This document shows positions 17,635-27,172 of a stretch of DNA of 64,000 nucleotides, piece after piece. The notes beneath the pieces were generated by a model. It made no database searches and was not told the origin of the DNA. It was given only the letters and a program-made list of their open reading frames with translations. The stretch is from contig JBJOQO010000008.1 in the NCBI GenBank assembly GCA_046049865.1, positions 1 to 64,000 of the forward strand. Direction: 5' to 3'. This stretch comes from JANPCX01 sp046049865 (lineage in GTDB: Bacteria > Pseudomonadota > Gammaproteobacteria > Burkholderiales > Burkholderiaceae_C). The position numbers were made by a program, and so were the translations under genes. Numbering within the stretch: position 1 is the stretch's first letter; each line of letters opens with the position of its first letter.

Positions 17635-18401
17635 GGCGGTGATAGCGCTTGCACGTCCAACATCAGTTGGCGCGTGCGCAAATGGGGGGAACCCAAATGA
17701 TAGTGAAGCAAACCGCGCAGTGCCGCGCGCAGCTCAGCCAAATGGGCGGCGCAAGCCTGCTGCAATGCGAGAAGGCTGCCGTGTTGCAATGCGGCTTGCA
17801 AGCCGATCAGTGCGTGACCACTGACGGTGCCTGTGTCGGATGCTTTGGCCATCAGCACGCCAGCCTGTGGATCAAGGGTGTAGCTGGCGTCCACCTGCAC
17901 GGTTTGTTGGGTCAAGGTCACCAAACTCAAATCGGGCAGCACGCCCAGCGTTTGTATTAGCTTGAGCTCAAAGGCGCGCAGGCTGGCCTGCACCGCCGCC
18001 TCGGACGGGTTGGCCAGGTGCGGCAGGGTCTGTGCGTAAGTGTCAAAGAGGTCAGCATGGGGATCGGACCTGGCGAGCAGCTTCATCAGCAGCTCGTTCA
18101 AATAGAGTCCACTGAACAAAGCCGCACCGGTGAGCATGGCCTGACCACCTGCCCACTCGGCACTGCGCAGGTTTTGTACTTCTGAGGCAGAGTCGGACGC
18201 TGGCGCACGTCCTAACGAAATCAGCAAGCGCTGAAACGGCAACAGCACCGAACGCAACTGCGAATACGGCCGCCTGGCACCTTTCGCAACCAACACCAAA
18301 CGGCCTTGCTCGCGACTGAAGACATCGAGAATCAGACTGGACTCGCTCCACATGTAGTGGTGCAGTACAAAGGCGTGGAGCGGTGCGTTGCTGCGTGTCA
18401 C
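17631..18401 (-). CDS. recO: DNA repair protein RecO
   Basis: RecO works with RecR to load RecA on SSB-coated gaps. The N-terminal OB-fold has AFVLHHYMWSESSLILDVFSREQGRLVLVAKGARR. Residues after 80 form the helical domain; LLMKLLARSDPHADLFDTY is typical of the family. The start is a GTG. It lies 12 bases after the era stop. The zinc-binding Cys seen in some RecO proteins are absent, as in many betaproteobacteria. Confidence 0.93.
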   Translation of the reverse strand: MTRSNAPLHAFVLHHYMWSESSLILDVFSREQGRLVLVAKGARRPYSQLRSVLLPFQRLLISLGRAPASDSASEVQNLRSAEWAGGQAMLTGAALFSGLYLNELLMKLLARSDPHADLFDTYAQTLPHLANPSEAAVQASLRAFELKLIQTLGVLPDLSLVTLTQQTVQVDASYTLDPQAGVLMAKASDTGTVSGHALIGLQAALQHGSLLALQQACAAHLAELRAALRGLLHYHLGSPHLRTRQLMLDVQALSPP

Positions 18402-18413
18402 TGCGCGGGCAGC

Positions 18414-19328
18414 TTATTCGTAGCCGTAGCTGCGCAGGTGCTCTTCGTCGTCCGCCCAGCCCGAGCGCACCTTGACCCACAGCTCCAAAAATACCTTGCC
18501 ACCCATGAGTTTTTCGAGCTCCACGCGGGCTTCCGAGCCGATGCGTTTGAGTACCGCACCGTGGTCGCCAATGACCATGCCTTTGTGGGCATCACGCTCG
18601 ACGACGATGCTGGCCGCAATGCGCTTGAGCTGCCCTTCTTCTTCAAACTTGTCGATGACGACGGTGGAGGTATAGGGCAACTCGTCACCCATCAAGCGGA
18701 AGAGTTTTTCTCGGATGATTTCACTGGCCAAGAAACGCTCACTGCGGTCGGTGAGTGCGTCTTCCTCGTGAAACCAAGGTTGTTCGGGCAAGTAGGGCTT
18801 CAAGATACCTAGCAGTCTGCCAACATCCGCTTCTTTGCGGGCGGTCAAGGGCACAAACTCGGCAAAGGGATGGCGCTCTTGCATGCTCTTGAGCCAGGGT
18901 GCCAACTCGGCGCGGCGGTGAACAGCGTCAAGCTTATTAGCCACCAACACAACAGGTTTTGCGAACTCGCCTTTGGGCATGAGGGACAGCACCTTGGCAT
19001 CGTCCAGGCCGAAGCGTCCGGCCTCCACGACGAAGAGCACCAAGTCCACATCACCCAGCACCGAGGTCACGGTACGGTTGAGGTTGCGATTCAGGGCCGC
19101 ACTGTGTTTGGTTTGAAAACCAGGCGTGTCCACGAAAACGAACTGCGTTTCATCAACGGTGCGTATGCCCGTGATTCGATGACGCGTGGTTTGTGCTTTG
19201 TTCGAGGTGATGCTGACCTTTTGCCCCACCAGTGCATTGAGCAAAGTGGACTTGCCCACATTGGGACGTCCAACGATGGCGATCAAGCCGCAGCGGCGCG
19301 GGGCTGCCGCTTCAGGTGTGTTTGGCAT
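18414..19328 (-). CDS. era: GTPase Era
   Basis: Era is an essential GTPase that binds the 3' end of 16S rRNA and helps 30S subunit assembly. G1 GRPNVGKST, G3 DTPG and G4 NKLD are present in the first 150 residues, and a KH RNA-binding domain lies in the C-terminal third (VVIDKFEEE, GAVLKRIGSEAR). Length about 304. The frame begins TTG-ATG; the ATG at 19328 is the likely start. It follows rnc by about 40 bases, the usual rnc-era pair. Confidence 0.96.
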   Translation of the reverse strand: MPNTPEAAAPRRCGLIAIVGRPNVGKSTLLNALVGQKVSITSNKAQTTRHRITGIRTVDETQFVFVDTPGFQTKHSAALNRNLNRTVTSVLGDVDLVLFVVEAGRFGLDDAKVLSLMPKGEFAKPVVLVANKLDAVHRRAELAPWLKSMQERHPFAEFVPLTARKEADVGRLLGILKPYLPEQPWFHEEDALTDRSERFLASEIIREKLFRLMGDELPYTSTVVIDKFEEEGQLKRIAASIVVERDAHKGMVIGDHGAVLKRIGSEARVELEKLMGGKVFLELWVKVRSGWADDEEHLRSYGYE

Positions 19329-19368
19329 CAAAGGTAAGGTGAGTTCAGGGCAAAAACGGCTGGGTGAA

Positions 19369-20073
19369 TCAGGACTGCAAGGGGCCGCCGGGGCGATCCG
19401 TCGCTTTCAAAGCGTCGAGCATGCGGCTGGCCGCTTCTTGTTCAGCGGTGCGGCGAGAACGCCCTTCACCGCTGTGTTGGAGATTGAGCGCCGGAACACT
19501 GCATTCGACCTCGAAGGTCTGTGCATGTGCTTGGCCGCGCGTAGCGGCAATGCGGTAAAGCGGCACAGCCAAACGGCGCGCCTGCAGCCACTCTTGAAGC
19601 TCGGTTTTGGCGTCTTTGGTCCAACTGGACAAATCGGTGTTGGCGATGGTGTCGCCGAACATGCGCTCCACCACCGTTTTCACGGCATCAAACCCCGCAT
19701 CAACGAATACAGCACCAATCACGGCTTCCAGGGCGTCGGCCAGGATGGATGGGCGCTGGGCTCCACCACCACGCGCTTCGCCATCGCTCAAACGCAGTAC
19801 GTCCGGGAACCCAAAGGCCACGGCCACCTTGTGCAAACTGTCTTCTCGCACCAGGTGCGCACGCACGCGGGTCAAGTCACCCTCGTCAGAGCCCGCTAAA
19901 CGCTCAAACAAAATGCTGGAGATGGCCAAGCTCAACACCGCATCGCCCAAAAACTCCAGACGCTCGTTGTGGTCAGAACCAAAGCTGCGATGCGTCAGTG
20001 CGCGCGCCAGCAATGCGGGCTGCTCAAATGCGTGGCCCAGTCGGGCTTGCAGAGCGTCCAGCATGGTAGTCAT
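19369..20073 (-). CDS. rnc: Ribonuclease III
   Basis: Double-strand-specific endonuclease for rRNA and mRNA processing. The RNase III signature ERLEFLGDAVLSLAIS is at about residues 36-51, and the second acidic site is in LADALEAVIGAVFVDAG. A double-stranded RNA-binding domain fills the C-terminal 75 residues (AKTELQEWLQARR). ATG 20073 is preferred to the TTG three codons upstream. It follows the DUF4845 gene by 15 bases. Confidence 0.96.
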   Translation of the reverse strand: MTTMLDALQARLGHAFEQPALLARALTHRSFGSDHNERLEFLGDAVLSLAISSILFERLAGSDEGDLTRVRAHLVREDSLHKVAVAFGFPDVLRLSDGEARGGGAQRPSILADALEAVIGAVFVDAGFDAVKTVVERMFGDTIANTDLSSWTKDAKTELQEWLQARRLAVPLYRIAATRGQAHAQTFEVECSVPALNLQHSGEGRSRRTAEQEAASRMLDALKATDRPGGPLQS

Positions 20074-20088
20074 GGGGATCAAGCGCTC

Positions 20089-20463
20089 TTAGTTAGAGCG
20101 CGCCACACCTTTGTACTTGATGAGCAAATAGACGGGCTCAAACAGCACAATTTCTTTGTCATAGGCAAAACGGATGACGAGTTTTTCGTTCTCTTTGGAA
20201 ATGTCAAGGTCCTTGCCGCTGATAGAAGTGATGGAATACTCGATTTGTTTGGTGCGCTCAAATGCGGCACGAATTTCGGGAACGGTGCCCGCGCCTTCCT
20301 TGGCAAGCTTGGTGACCGCTTTTTGAATGGTGGCGTACTCGTTGACCGTCGGCAGCACATTGAGCACCAACATGGCGACCACACCAATCAGAACCGCCCA
20401 GAACATCAACCCGAGTAAGGTCACACCGCGTTGATGACGTGGGCTTGTTTGAGATTGATTCAT
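20089..20463 (-). CDS. DUF4845 membrane protein
   Basis: A 124-residue protein with one transmembrane helix near the N-terminus (LGLMFWAVLIGVVAMLVL) and a small periplasmic-type domain. The basic stretch RHQRGVTLL just before the helix gives it a type IV pilin-like look. Genes of this DUF4845 family are regularly found between lepB and rnc in betaproteobacteria. The start at 20463 is chosen because GGAG lies 9 bases upstream. The function is unknown; a role next to the signal peptidase is only suggested by position. Confidence 0.85.
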   Translation of the reverse strand: MNQSQTSPRHQRGVTLLGLMFWAVLIGVVAMLVLNVLPTVNEYATIQKAVTKLAKEGAGTVPEIRAAFERTKQIEYSITSISGKDLDISKENEKLVIRFAYDKEIVLFEPVYLLIKYKGVARSN

Positions 20464-20512
20464 ATCAGCTTTCTCCTCGTTCAATTCTTATGGCAGCACT
20501 GGGTGCTTGGCT

Positions 20513-21481
20513 TTAGTGAAATGCACCAATACGGCCGAGGTTACCGAAATTCATCCATACAAAAAAGGCCCGGCCCACAATGTTTTCGTCTGGCACAAAA
20601 CCCCAGTAGCGAGAGTCTTGAGAGTTGTCGCGGTTGTCGCCCATCATGAAATAGTGGCCTGGCGGCACCTTGCAGGTCATGCCTTCAGCACTGTAACGGC
20701 AGTTTTCCGCGAACGGAAAATTGCTATTGGCGGGGAAAAATGACGGGCGATCAACATCCACCAAAATGCGGTGATCAACCTCGCCCAGCTTTTCGCTGAA
20801 CTGCTTAGCGTAGCGGCGCGAGTCGTCATCGTAAAAATCAGGCAAGGCGGTGGTGCTGAGCAGTTCACCATTCAGATACAGGCGCTGGTTGCTGTAACGA
20901 ATTTCGTCCCCGGGAACGCCGACCACACGTTTGATGTAGTCCACATTGGTATCCAATGGGTAGCGAAACACCATCACATCGCCACGTTTGGGATCATGGT
21001 TGGACAAAATTTTCTTGTTGATGACAGGCAAACGAACGCCGTAGTGAAACTTGTTCACCAGAATCAAATCGCCCACCAACAAGGTGGGAATCATCGAACC
21101 CGTGGGAATCTTGAACGGTTCAAACAGGAAGGAACGCAACAAGAACACGGCCAAGATCACTGGGAAAAGTCCTGCCGTCCAGTCAAGCCACCAAGGCTGG
21201 GCGATCAAAGCCTGTTTGGCTTGCGCTAAGTTTCCGTCGTCAACCTTGCTGATGCCTTGTTGCGCGAGACTGTCGCGGCGCGCCTGTGCTTGTTGGTCGA
21301 GCAGTGCAGCCGCTTGAGTTCGACGCGGCGCAAAAATCAAACGCTCCGCCAACCAGTAAGCAAAGGTGAACAAAGTCAGGCAGAACAACAGCAAAGAGAA
21401 ATTTCCACTCCATTTGCCGATGTACCAACCCCCCAGATAAACCACCAACACGCTATAGAGCAATCCGGTCAAAGCACTCAT
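20513..21481 (-). CDS. lepB: Signal peptidase I
   Basis: Removes signal peptides from secreted proteins at the outer face of the inner membrane. Two or three hydrophobic segments lie at the N-terminus (about 5-50 and 95-115). The catalytic Ser is in IPTGSMIPTLL and the Lys in YIKRVVGVPGDEI. GDNRDNSQDSRYWG closes the active-site domain. Length 322. It overlaps the lepA stop by one base. Confidence 0.96.
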   Translation of the reverse strand: MSALTGLLYSVLVVYLGGWYIGKWSGNFSLLLFCLTLFTFAYWLAERLIFAPRRTQAAALLDQQAQARRDSLAQQGISKVDDGNLAQAKQALIAQPWWLDWTAGLFPVILAVFLLRSFLFEPFKIPTGSMIPTLLVGDLILVNKFHYGVRLPVINKKILSNHDPKRGDVMVFRYPLDTNVDYIKRVVGVPGDEIRYSNQRLYLNGELLSTTALPDFYDDDSRRYAKQFSEKLGEVDHRILVDVDRPSFFPANSNFPFAENCRYSAEGMTCKVPPGHYFMMGDNRDNSQDSRYWGFVPDENIVGRAFFVWMNFGNLGRIGAFH

Positions 21482-23289
21482 CAGTCTTCCACTTGAAGGA
21501 TGGCCAAAAACGCTTCCTGCGGCACTTCAACCGAGCCGATTTGTTTCATGCGTTTTTTACCGGCTTTTTGTTTGTCCAGCAGCTTGCGCTTGCGGGAAAT
21601 ATCGCCACCGTAGCACTTGGCGATCACGTTTTTTCTCAGCGCTTTAATTGTCTCACGCGCAATGATGTTGGCCCCGATGGCGGCCTGGATGGCCACGTCA
21701 TATTGCTGGCGGGAAATCAGCTCGCGCATCTTGGCCACCACGGCCCGGCTGCGGAACTGACTTTGAGCTCGGTGCACGATGATAGACAGCGCATCGACCT
21801 TGTCGCCGTTGAGCAAAATGTCCACCTTGACCACATCCGCTGCACGGTACTCCTTGAACTCGTAGTCCATGGATGCATAACCACGCGACACACTTTTGAG
21901 CTTGTCAAAAAAGTCGAGCACGATTTCGGCCAACGGCATCTCATAGGTCAGCATCACTTGGCGACCGTGGTAGGCCATGTTCAGCTGGTTGCCACGCTTT
22001 TGGTTGGCCAAGGTCATCACAGGGCCCACATAGTCCTGAGGCATATAAAGGTGCACCGTGACGATGGGCTCACGGATTTCATTGATGCGCCCCAAGTCTG
22101 GCATCTTCGACGGGTTATCCACCTGGACCACGTCGCCGTTGCCCAGCTGCACCTCATAAACCACGCTGGGCGCTGTGGTGATCAAGTCTTGGTCAAACTC
22201 GCGTTCCAGGCGCTCTTGCACGATCTCCATGTGGAGCAAGCCCAGGAAACCGCAGCGAAAACCAAAACCCAAGGCTTGGCTGACCTCAGGTTCGTAGCGA
22301 AGCGAAGAGTCGTTGAGTTTGAGCTTTTCCAGCGCATCTCGGAGCTGGTCGTACTCACTGGCCTCTGTCGGGTAGAGCCCCGCAAAAACCTGCGGCTGGA
22401 TTTCTTTGAAACCAGGCAGCGCCTCAGTGGCAGGCCCTGCGTTGTTCGGAAGTTTTTTATCCAAGGTGATGGTGTCACCCACCTTGGCCGCTTGCAGCTC
22501 CTTGATGCCGCAGATCACAAAACCGACTTCACCCGCCTTGAGTGAGTCACGCGGCACCGATTTCGGCGTGAAAACACCCATGTGCTCAATCGCATAAACC
22601 GAGCTGGTAGCCATCATGCGAATGCGCTCGCCCTTGGACAGGCTGCCATCGACCACACGAACCAACATCACCACGCCGACATAGTTGTCAAACCAGCTGT
22701 CGACAATCATGGCGCGAGGGGGGCCATCTGGATTACCGCGCGGCGCGGGCATGCGTGTGATGACCGCTTCGAGGATCTCGTCCAAACCCATGCCGGTTTT
22801 GGCAGAACATGGAATGGCGTGTTCGGCGTCGATGCCGATTACGTCTTCAATTTCTTCCTTGGCGCGTTCTGGATCCGCCTGCGGAAGATCCATCTTGTTC
22901 AGCACGGGAATGACTTCCACGCCCAGATCAAGCGCGGTGTAGCAGTTGGCCACGGTCTGCGCTTCAACGCCTTGTGACGCATCCACCACCAAGAGCGCGC
23001 CTTCGCAGGCCGACAGCGAACGGCTGACTTCGTAAGAAAAGTCGACATGCCCCGGCGTGTCGATCAAGTTCAAGTTGTAGGTGATGCCGTCGAGCGCTTT
23101 GTATTGCAGCGACGCGGTTTGTGCTTTGATGGTGATGCCGCGCTCGCGCTCGATGTCCATCGAGTCGAGCACCTGCGCTTCCATTTCACGGTCAGACAAC
23201 CCGCCGCAGCGGTGGATCAATCGGTCAGCAAGAGTGGACTTGCCGTGGTCGATGTGGGCAATGATGGAGAAATTGCGGATGTGGTTCAT
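21481..23289 (-). CDS. lepA: Translation elongation factor 4 (LepA)
   Basis: A ribosome-dependent GTPase that acts on stalled or misplaced ribosomes. G1 AHIDHGKSTLADRL, G3 DTPGHVDF and G4 NKMDLPQ are present, followed by EF-G-like domains II, III and V and the LepA-specific C-terminal domain (CYGGDISRKRKLLDKQKAGKK). Length 602 is standard. It leads lepA-lepB; the 544-base gap upstream holds a strong terminator that separates it from mucD. Confidence 0.97.
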   Translation of the reverse strand: MNHIRNFSIIAHIDHGKSTLADRLIHRCGGLSDREMEAQVLDSMDIERERGITIKAQTASLQYKALDGITYNLNLIDTPGHVDFSYEVSRSLSACEGALLVVDASQGVEAQTVANCYTALDLGVEVIPVLNKMDLPQADPERAKEEIEDVIGIDAEHAIPCSAKTGMGLDEILEAVITRMPAPRGNPDGPPRAMIVDSWFDNYVGVVMLVRVVDGSLSKGERIRMMATSSVYAIEHMGVFTPKSVPRDSLKAGEVGFVICGIKELQAAKVGDTITLDKKLPNNAGPATEALPGFKEIQPQVFAGLYPTEASEYDQLRDALEKLKLNDSSLRYEPEVSQALGFGFRCGFLGLLHMEIVQERLEREFDQDLITTAPSVVYEVQLGNGDVVQVDNPSKMPDLGRINEIREPIVTVHLYMPQDYVGPVMTLANQKRGNQLNMAYHGRQVMLTYEMPLAEIVLDFFDKLKSVSRGYASMDYEFKEYRAADVVKVDILLNGDKVDALSIIVHRAQSQFRSRAVVAKMRELISRQQYDVAIQAAIGANIIARETIKALRKNVIAKCYGGDISRKRKLLDKQKAGKKRMKQIGSVEVPQEAFLAILQVED

Positions 23290-23405
23290 ATAAGAGTTGT
23301 GTTGCTTCAGGTCGTTGAAGACTGCACCGTCACAACAGCGAAGCTGTTGCAGCGCAGGCTCACATCGTTTGCGATGTGAAGGCGCATTCGCGCCGTGCCG
23401 AAGCT

Positions 23406-23439
23406 AAAAAAAAGGCACGTCGACTGAGCGACGCGCCTT
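23406..23439 (-). terminator. Intrinsic terminator (minus strand)
   Basis: On the minus strand, AAGGCGCGTCG pairs with CGACGTGCCTT across a six-base loop (one G-U pair), and eight T follow directly, starting within the stem. This is a textbook Rho-independent terminator. It would end the rpoE-rseA-rseB-mucD transcript, about 400 bases after mucD, or a short RNA starting just upstream of it. Confidence 0.85.
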
Positions 23440-23650
23440 CCAACAAAACGTATGGCAACTGCATGTTGGTGATTCATTGTAGTCAAAAGCGCCCGGCTGG
23501 AAACCGCACCAATGCTGGATTTCTTCTCGTTGCGGGCTTCCAACAAGAAAAGTTGTGCACATTTTATCCACAAACCCTTGTGGAGTGTTTGGGGATATTT
23601 TTTGAACCCTCGCGGCGTTGCGCTAAACAAGGTCAAAGCGGCTGATAGCG

Positions 23651-23673
23651 GCCGGAATTGCAGCAGTTCCGGC
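23651..23673. other. GC-rich hairpin downstream of mucD
   Basis: GCCGGAA and TTCCGGC form a perfect 7-base stem with a 9-base loop, about 160 bases after the mucD stop. There is no T-run. It may stabilise the 3' end of the mucD mRNA or be a weak terminator. Confidence 0.4.
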
Positions 23674-23833
23674 GCTCAATGTTCGTTTTGGAGGGGAAGT
23701 TAGTTTTCACACACTTGAATTTGCGCGGGGATTCTTTTTCAAAAAAATACCGTTTCCGATCCAGTATTCCATCAACTTTTTGCAATGCGGAAAGACCCGC
23801 CGCAGCAGTTGGTTGTTTGTCCGCGCAATTCGA

Positions 23834-25288
23834 TCAACGTGATGGCCGGATGATCAGGTAGCTCACCCGCTCCCCTCTGCGCACCAGCACATTGACGGAC
23901 TTGTTTTTATCGGCCTTGGCCAGCACCGCTTCGAACTGCTTGGCACTGTTGATGTCCACGTTCTCCAGCGCCAGGATCACATCCCCTTCGCGCAGACCCG
24001 CGCGCGCAGCCGCACCCTCGACCGCCTCGACGCGCACACCGCCTTTGACCTTCAAGTCACGGCGCTGCGCATCGCTGAGATCAGCGACCGACAAGCCCCA
24101 GCTGCTCACCACCGGGGCAGGTGCCGCTTTGGGTTCTTTGTCGTTGGATTTGCGCGGCCGATCGGCCTCAAACTCGACAACAGTGACCGTCAGATCGCGG
24201 AAGCTGCCGCGGCGAAATACTTGCATGGTCGCTTTTTGACCCGGCTTGATCGCGCCCACAATACGCGGCAAATCACCTGTCTTTTCAATAGCGCGCCCCT
24301 CAAATTTGGTGATGATGTCGCCCGGCTCTACACCGGCTTTCTCGGCAGGACCACCAGCCTCCACACTGCCCACCATCGCACCTTGTGCCTTACCAAGCCC
24401 GATGGACTCTGCAACTTCTTTGCTCACCGGCTCGATCTGAACACCAATTCGCCCACGAATCACGCGACCATTTGAGCGCAGCTGCTCAGCGACACGCGAC
24501 GCCTCGTCAATCGGAATAGCAAATGAAATGCCCATGAAACCGCCCGAGCGGCTGTAAATCTGCGAATTGATGCCGATCACCTCACCTCGCAGATTGATCA
24601 ACGGGCCACCCGAATTCCCGGGGTTGATCGCCACATCGGTTTGGATCAACGGAACAAGGTCACCGGTATCGCGGGCCTTAGCACTGACGATGCCTGCGGT
24701 GACGGTGTTCTCCAAACCAAAGGGTGAGCCTATGGCCATCACCCATTCACCTACTTTGAGGCGGTTGACATCGCCGATGCGGACTGACGTCAGACCCGTG
24801 GCTTCAATTTTGACCAACGCAACATCGGAACGTTTGTCAGCCCCGACCACACGCGCCTTGAACTCCCGTTTATCGGTCAAAGTCACGAATACCTCATCCG
24901 CACCTTCGACGACGTGGGCGTTCGTCATCACAAAACCATCTGCGCTCAAGACAAATCCCGAGCCCACACCACGAGGTTGAGCGTCGGCTTCCGGCTGCGG
25001 CACCGCACGACGCGGGTCCCGCCCCCCCGGGTTCCCAGGAATGGGAAGGCCAAACCGCCGGAAAAATTCCAGCATGTCCTCGTCAATCTCTGGCGCAGCA
25101 CCACCGCGCGCACTGCGACCACGCTCTGTCGTGCGAATATTGACCACTGCGGGTCCCACTTTCTCGACCAATTCGGTGAAATCCGGCAAGGCTTGGGCTT
25201 GGGTTTGCGCTTGGCTGGTAGAAGGCATCGCCCCCAACAAGACCATGCTCAATGCCGTTGCAGTCAACAAGTGCGTCATTCGTTTCAT
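23834..25288 (-). CDS. mucD: DegP/MucD-type periplasmic serine protease
   Basis: A HtrA-family protease and chaperone of the periplasm that removes misfolded proteins. A signal peptide covers about residues 1-27 (ends SQAQA). The catalytic triad is visible: His in TNAHVVEG, Asp in KRSDVALVKIE and Ser in NPGNSGGPL. Two PDZ domains follow (about 280-370 and 395-480). The start at 25288 has GAGG 6 bases upstream. It closes the rpoE-rseA-rseB-mucD operon. The symbol mucD follows the operon type; the enzyme is of the DegP/DegQ class. Confidence 0.95.
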   Translation of the reverse strand: MKRMTHLLTATALSMVLLGAMPSTSQAQTQAQALPDFTELVEKVGPAVVNIRTTERGRSARGGAAPEIDEDMLEFFRRFGLPIPGNPGGRDPRRAVPQPEADAQPRGVGSGFVLSADGFVMTNAHVVEGADEVFVTLTDKREFKARVVGADKRSDVALVKIEATGLTSVRIGDVNRLKVGEWVMAIGSPFGLENTVTAGIVSAKARDTGDLVPLIQTDVAINPGNSGGPLINLRGEVIGINSQIYSRSGGFMGISFAIPIDEASRVAEQLRSNGRVIRGRIGVQIEPVSKEVAESIGLGKAQGAMVGSVEAGGPAEKAGVEPGDIITKFEGRAIEKTGDLPRIVGAIKPGQKATMQVFRRGSFRDLTVTVVEFEADRPRKSNDKEPKAAPAPVVSSWGLSVADLSDAQRRDLKVKGGVRVEAVEGAAARAGLREGDVILALENVDINSAKQFEAVLAKADKNKSVNVLVRRGERVSYLIIRPSR

Positions 25289-25415
25289 GTTCAACCTCAT
25301 GGGAAAACAATTAATGAGTGAGTGAGAGAGAAAAACTCGTTCATGGCGTCTACATACAGGTCAGAAAAAGTGGCGCCAAATACGGAGAAATGGGATCGAT
25401 GGCCAATGACGGGTC

Positions 25416-26474
25416 TTACTTCTTACTCTGCAAACCCAGCGCCAAAGAACGTAAGGTTGCCATGGGCACGTCGCCCACTGCTGTGATCCACCAGTCACCC
25501 TGTCGCGTCGAGAACGCACGCGTGGCACCCAAAAACACCGGCGCTTGTCGACCATGTCGCGCGCCATCGAAGGGTTCGATAAACACCGACACGTGGGTCA
25601 GGCCATCCGAGTAGATCACCTGAAGTGCTTTCGTCGCCACGACATTAGCGGCCTGCTGTCGGTCGTTGCTGCTGCTGGCATCCTGCGGTGCACCCCATGG
25701 GCGTTCGAAACAACGAATCTCCTTGAAGCCCGGAACAAGCGCACGCAATTGCCAATCGTGTGCATCCAGGGTGGTCGGGGTCATCTCAACTTTGATAGAT
25801 CGATAGGAGCTCAGTTTTCTGATCGCCGACAAAATTTGCTCTGGTTGCGCTTTGACCCCAATGGTGACTTCGGAAAAAGCAGACGACTCCAGCACTTCGT
25901 TGCGCTCGCTCACAACATCAGCGCGCAGCAAAAGACCCGACACTTTGTCGGACCAAAGCCGATAGCCATAACGGTGCTCATCTTTGGGCTTGAGCACCAA
26001 CACCTTGGCATCGTGACCTGCAATGCGCTCTACACCTTGAAAACCAAGCACTTCATAGTTGGCAAAAACCTGCTCATCGGCCCCCAGTAGCAGTGCGGGA
26101 AAGGTGAAGCGGCTGTCACGTTTTTCCATCACCACCACACCGCTCTGCGACCAAACGGTGTGCACGAGGTCGTTGTGGCGTAACAATTGGCGTGGGGGCC
26201 CATCCAATGAATCAACCCGTTCGAATTGATTTTGTCCTTGGCCGTAGTGCGTGATGCGCGCACTGCTCATCGCACCACCCGCACTGAATACAAATGTGCC
26301 GCTGAAACTGCGTTTCTTAGTTGCCTCCTGAATACGAAGCAACCAAGCACGGGTTTCGCTGTCCGGCATGGAGATGGCCGGACCAAAAACTGCCGACTGA
26401 GCAACTGCCAAAGACGTGAACGCCCCCAAGAGGCACGTCAACATGCTGCGCACGAAGAATCGAGATAGCGCCAT
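25416..26474 (-). CDS. rseB: Sigma-E regulatory protein RseB/MucB
   Basis: A periplasmic protein that binds RseA and protects it from the site-1 protease, and so senses envelope stress. Signal peptide at about 1-25 (MLTCLLGAFTSLAVAQS). The N-terminal lipid-binding-like domain contains WLLRIQEATKKRSFSGTFVFS. The C-terminal domain contains DWQLRALVPGFKEIRC and WWITAVGDVPMATLRSLA, all typical. Length 352. It lies 5 bases after rseA. Confidence 0.93.
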   Translation of the reverse strand: MALSRFFVRSMLTCLLGAFTSLAVAQSAVFGPAISMPDSETRAWLLRIQEATKKRSFSGTFVFSAGGAMSSARITHYGQGQNQFERVDSLDGPPRQLLRHNDLVHTVWSQSGVVVMEKRDSRFTFPALLLGADEQVFANYEVLGFQGVERIAGHDAKVLVLKPKDEHRYGYRLWSDKVSGLLLRADVVSERNEVLESSAFSEVTIGVKAQPEQILSAIRKLSSYRSIKVEMTPTTLDAHDWQLRALVPGFKEIRCFERPWGAPQDASSSNDRQQAANVVATKALQVIYSDGLTHVSVFIEPFDGARHGRQAPVFLGATRAFSTRQGDWWITAVGDVPMATLRSLALGLQSKK

Positions 26475-26479
26475 GGGGC

Positions 26480-27121
26480 TCAGCGACCCGACGACTCAAG
26501 CACGACTTGGCGAAGCGAACCAGAAGCTGCGCCAAGAACAGAGGTGGATGAAAACTGTTTGTGTGCCGCCAAATAGCGATCCAGCTCGGCATCACGAACC
26601 ACGGTGCCAGCGCCCACATGGTTCTCGGGGGCAATCGCGGCCGAAGCAGAAACAGAAAGCGGGGCAGGCTCGGATTGCGCAACGAGAGCACCAGAGTCAA
26701 CAGGCAAAGGCACACGAAACACAGACCAAGCACCCGCCACCGCAACAAATCCGGCCGCAACAGCCGAAGCCGTCCACCAAACCCGACGGCTATGTCGCGC
26801 CTGTGGGTGCCTTGCAGGGATAACCGCCTCGCCTGGGCTTTGAGCTCGAGGAAGCTGTTGCGGTGCCAGCACCACAGGTTGCTGCGCGAGTTCAGCCTGG
26901 ATCCTGGCAAACAGCGCCGACTCGTGGGCTGTGCTGCGTGCCAGATCTTCCGAACGCAGCACATCGCCAATCAAGTGGTAGTCGGCCCACTGAATTTGAG
27001 CCTGCTCGTTCGCGCGCCACAGTTCGCATGCGGCCAGCGTGCCGCCGGCATCAAGCTCGCCATCAACCAACGCCGACAAAAGTTCTGCCCTTGGTTGCTG
27101 GGGTTGTGAAGGATTGGACAT
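26480..27121 (-). CDS. rseA: Anti-sigma-E factor RseA
   Basis: An inner-membrane anti-sigma factor that holds RpoE inactive. The cytoplasmic domain has the family motif LLSALVDGELD near the N-terminus and WADYHLIGDVLRSEDLA. A single transmembrane helix follows at about residues 104-122 (VWWTASAVAAGFVAVAG). The periplasmic tail is Ala/Pro-rich. The internal ATG 27121 (MSNPSQP) is preferred to 27139. It is preceded by rpoE and followed by rseB. Confidence 0.93.
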   Translation of the reverse strand: MSNPSQPQQPRAELLSALVDGELDAGGTLAACELWRANEQAQIQWADYHLIGDVLRSEDLARSTAHESALFARIQAELAQQPVVLAPQQLPRAQSPGEAVIPARHPQARHSRRVWWTASAVAAGFVAVAGAWSVFRVPLPVDSGALVAQSEPAPLSVSASAAIAPENHVGAGTVVRDAELDRYLAAHKQFSSTSVLGAASGSLRQVVLESSGR

Positions 27122-27172
27122 TACAGGCTCCAGTTTCAAATCAACAAATGGCGTGGGTACACATGTGCGCGG

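Larger units (their letters stand above)
23290..23833. other. Intergenic region between mucD and lepA
   Basis: 544 bases with no convincing protein gene; the longest minus-strand frame (23307-23636) has no recognisable content. It holds an intrinsic terminator (23406-23439), a GC-rich hairpin (23651-23673), a possible promoter (-10-like TACAAT at 23476-23481, minus strand), and one perfect TTATCCACA at 23564-23572. The lepA promoter must lie between the terminator and 23290 unless there is read-through. Confidence 0.6.

Noticed and set aside
23564..23572. Perfect DnaA box TTATCCACA
   Set aside because: One 9-base match is expected by chance about once in two such windows; no cluster of boxes or origin-type genes (dnaA, dnaN) is near.
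23307..23636. 109-codon minus-strand frame between mucD and lepA
   Set aside because: It runs through the terminator stem and has no recognisable content.
25300..25415. Possible sigma-E promoter before mucD
   Set aside because: A GCCACTT-like -35 was seen but no matching -10 at 15-17 bases, so no claim is made.
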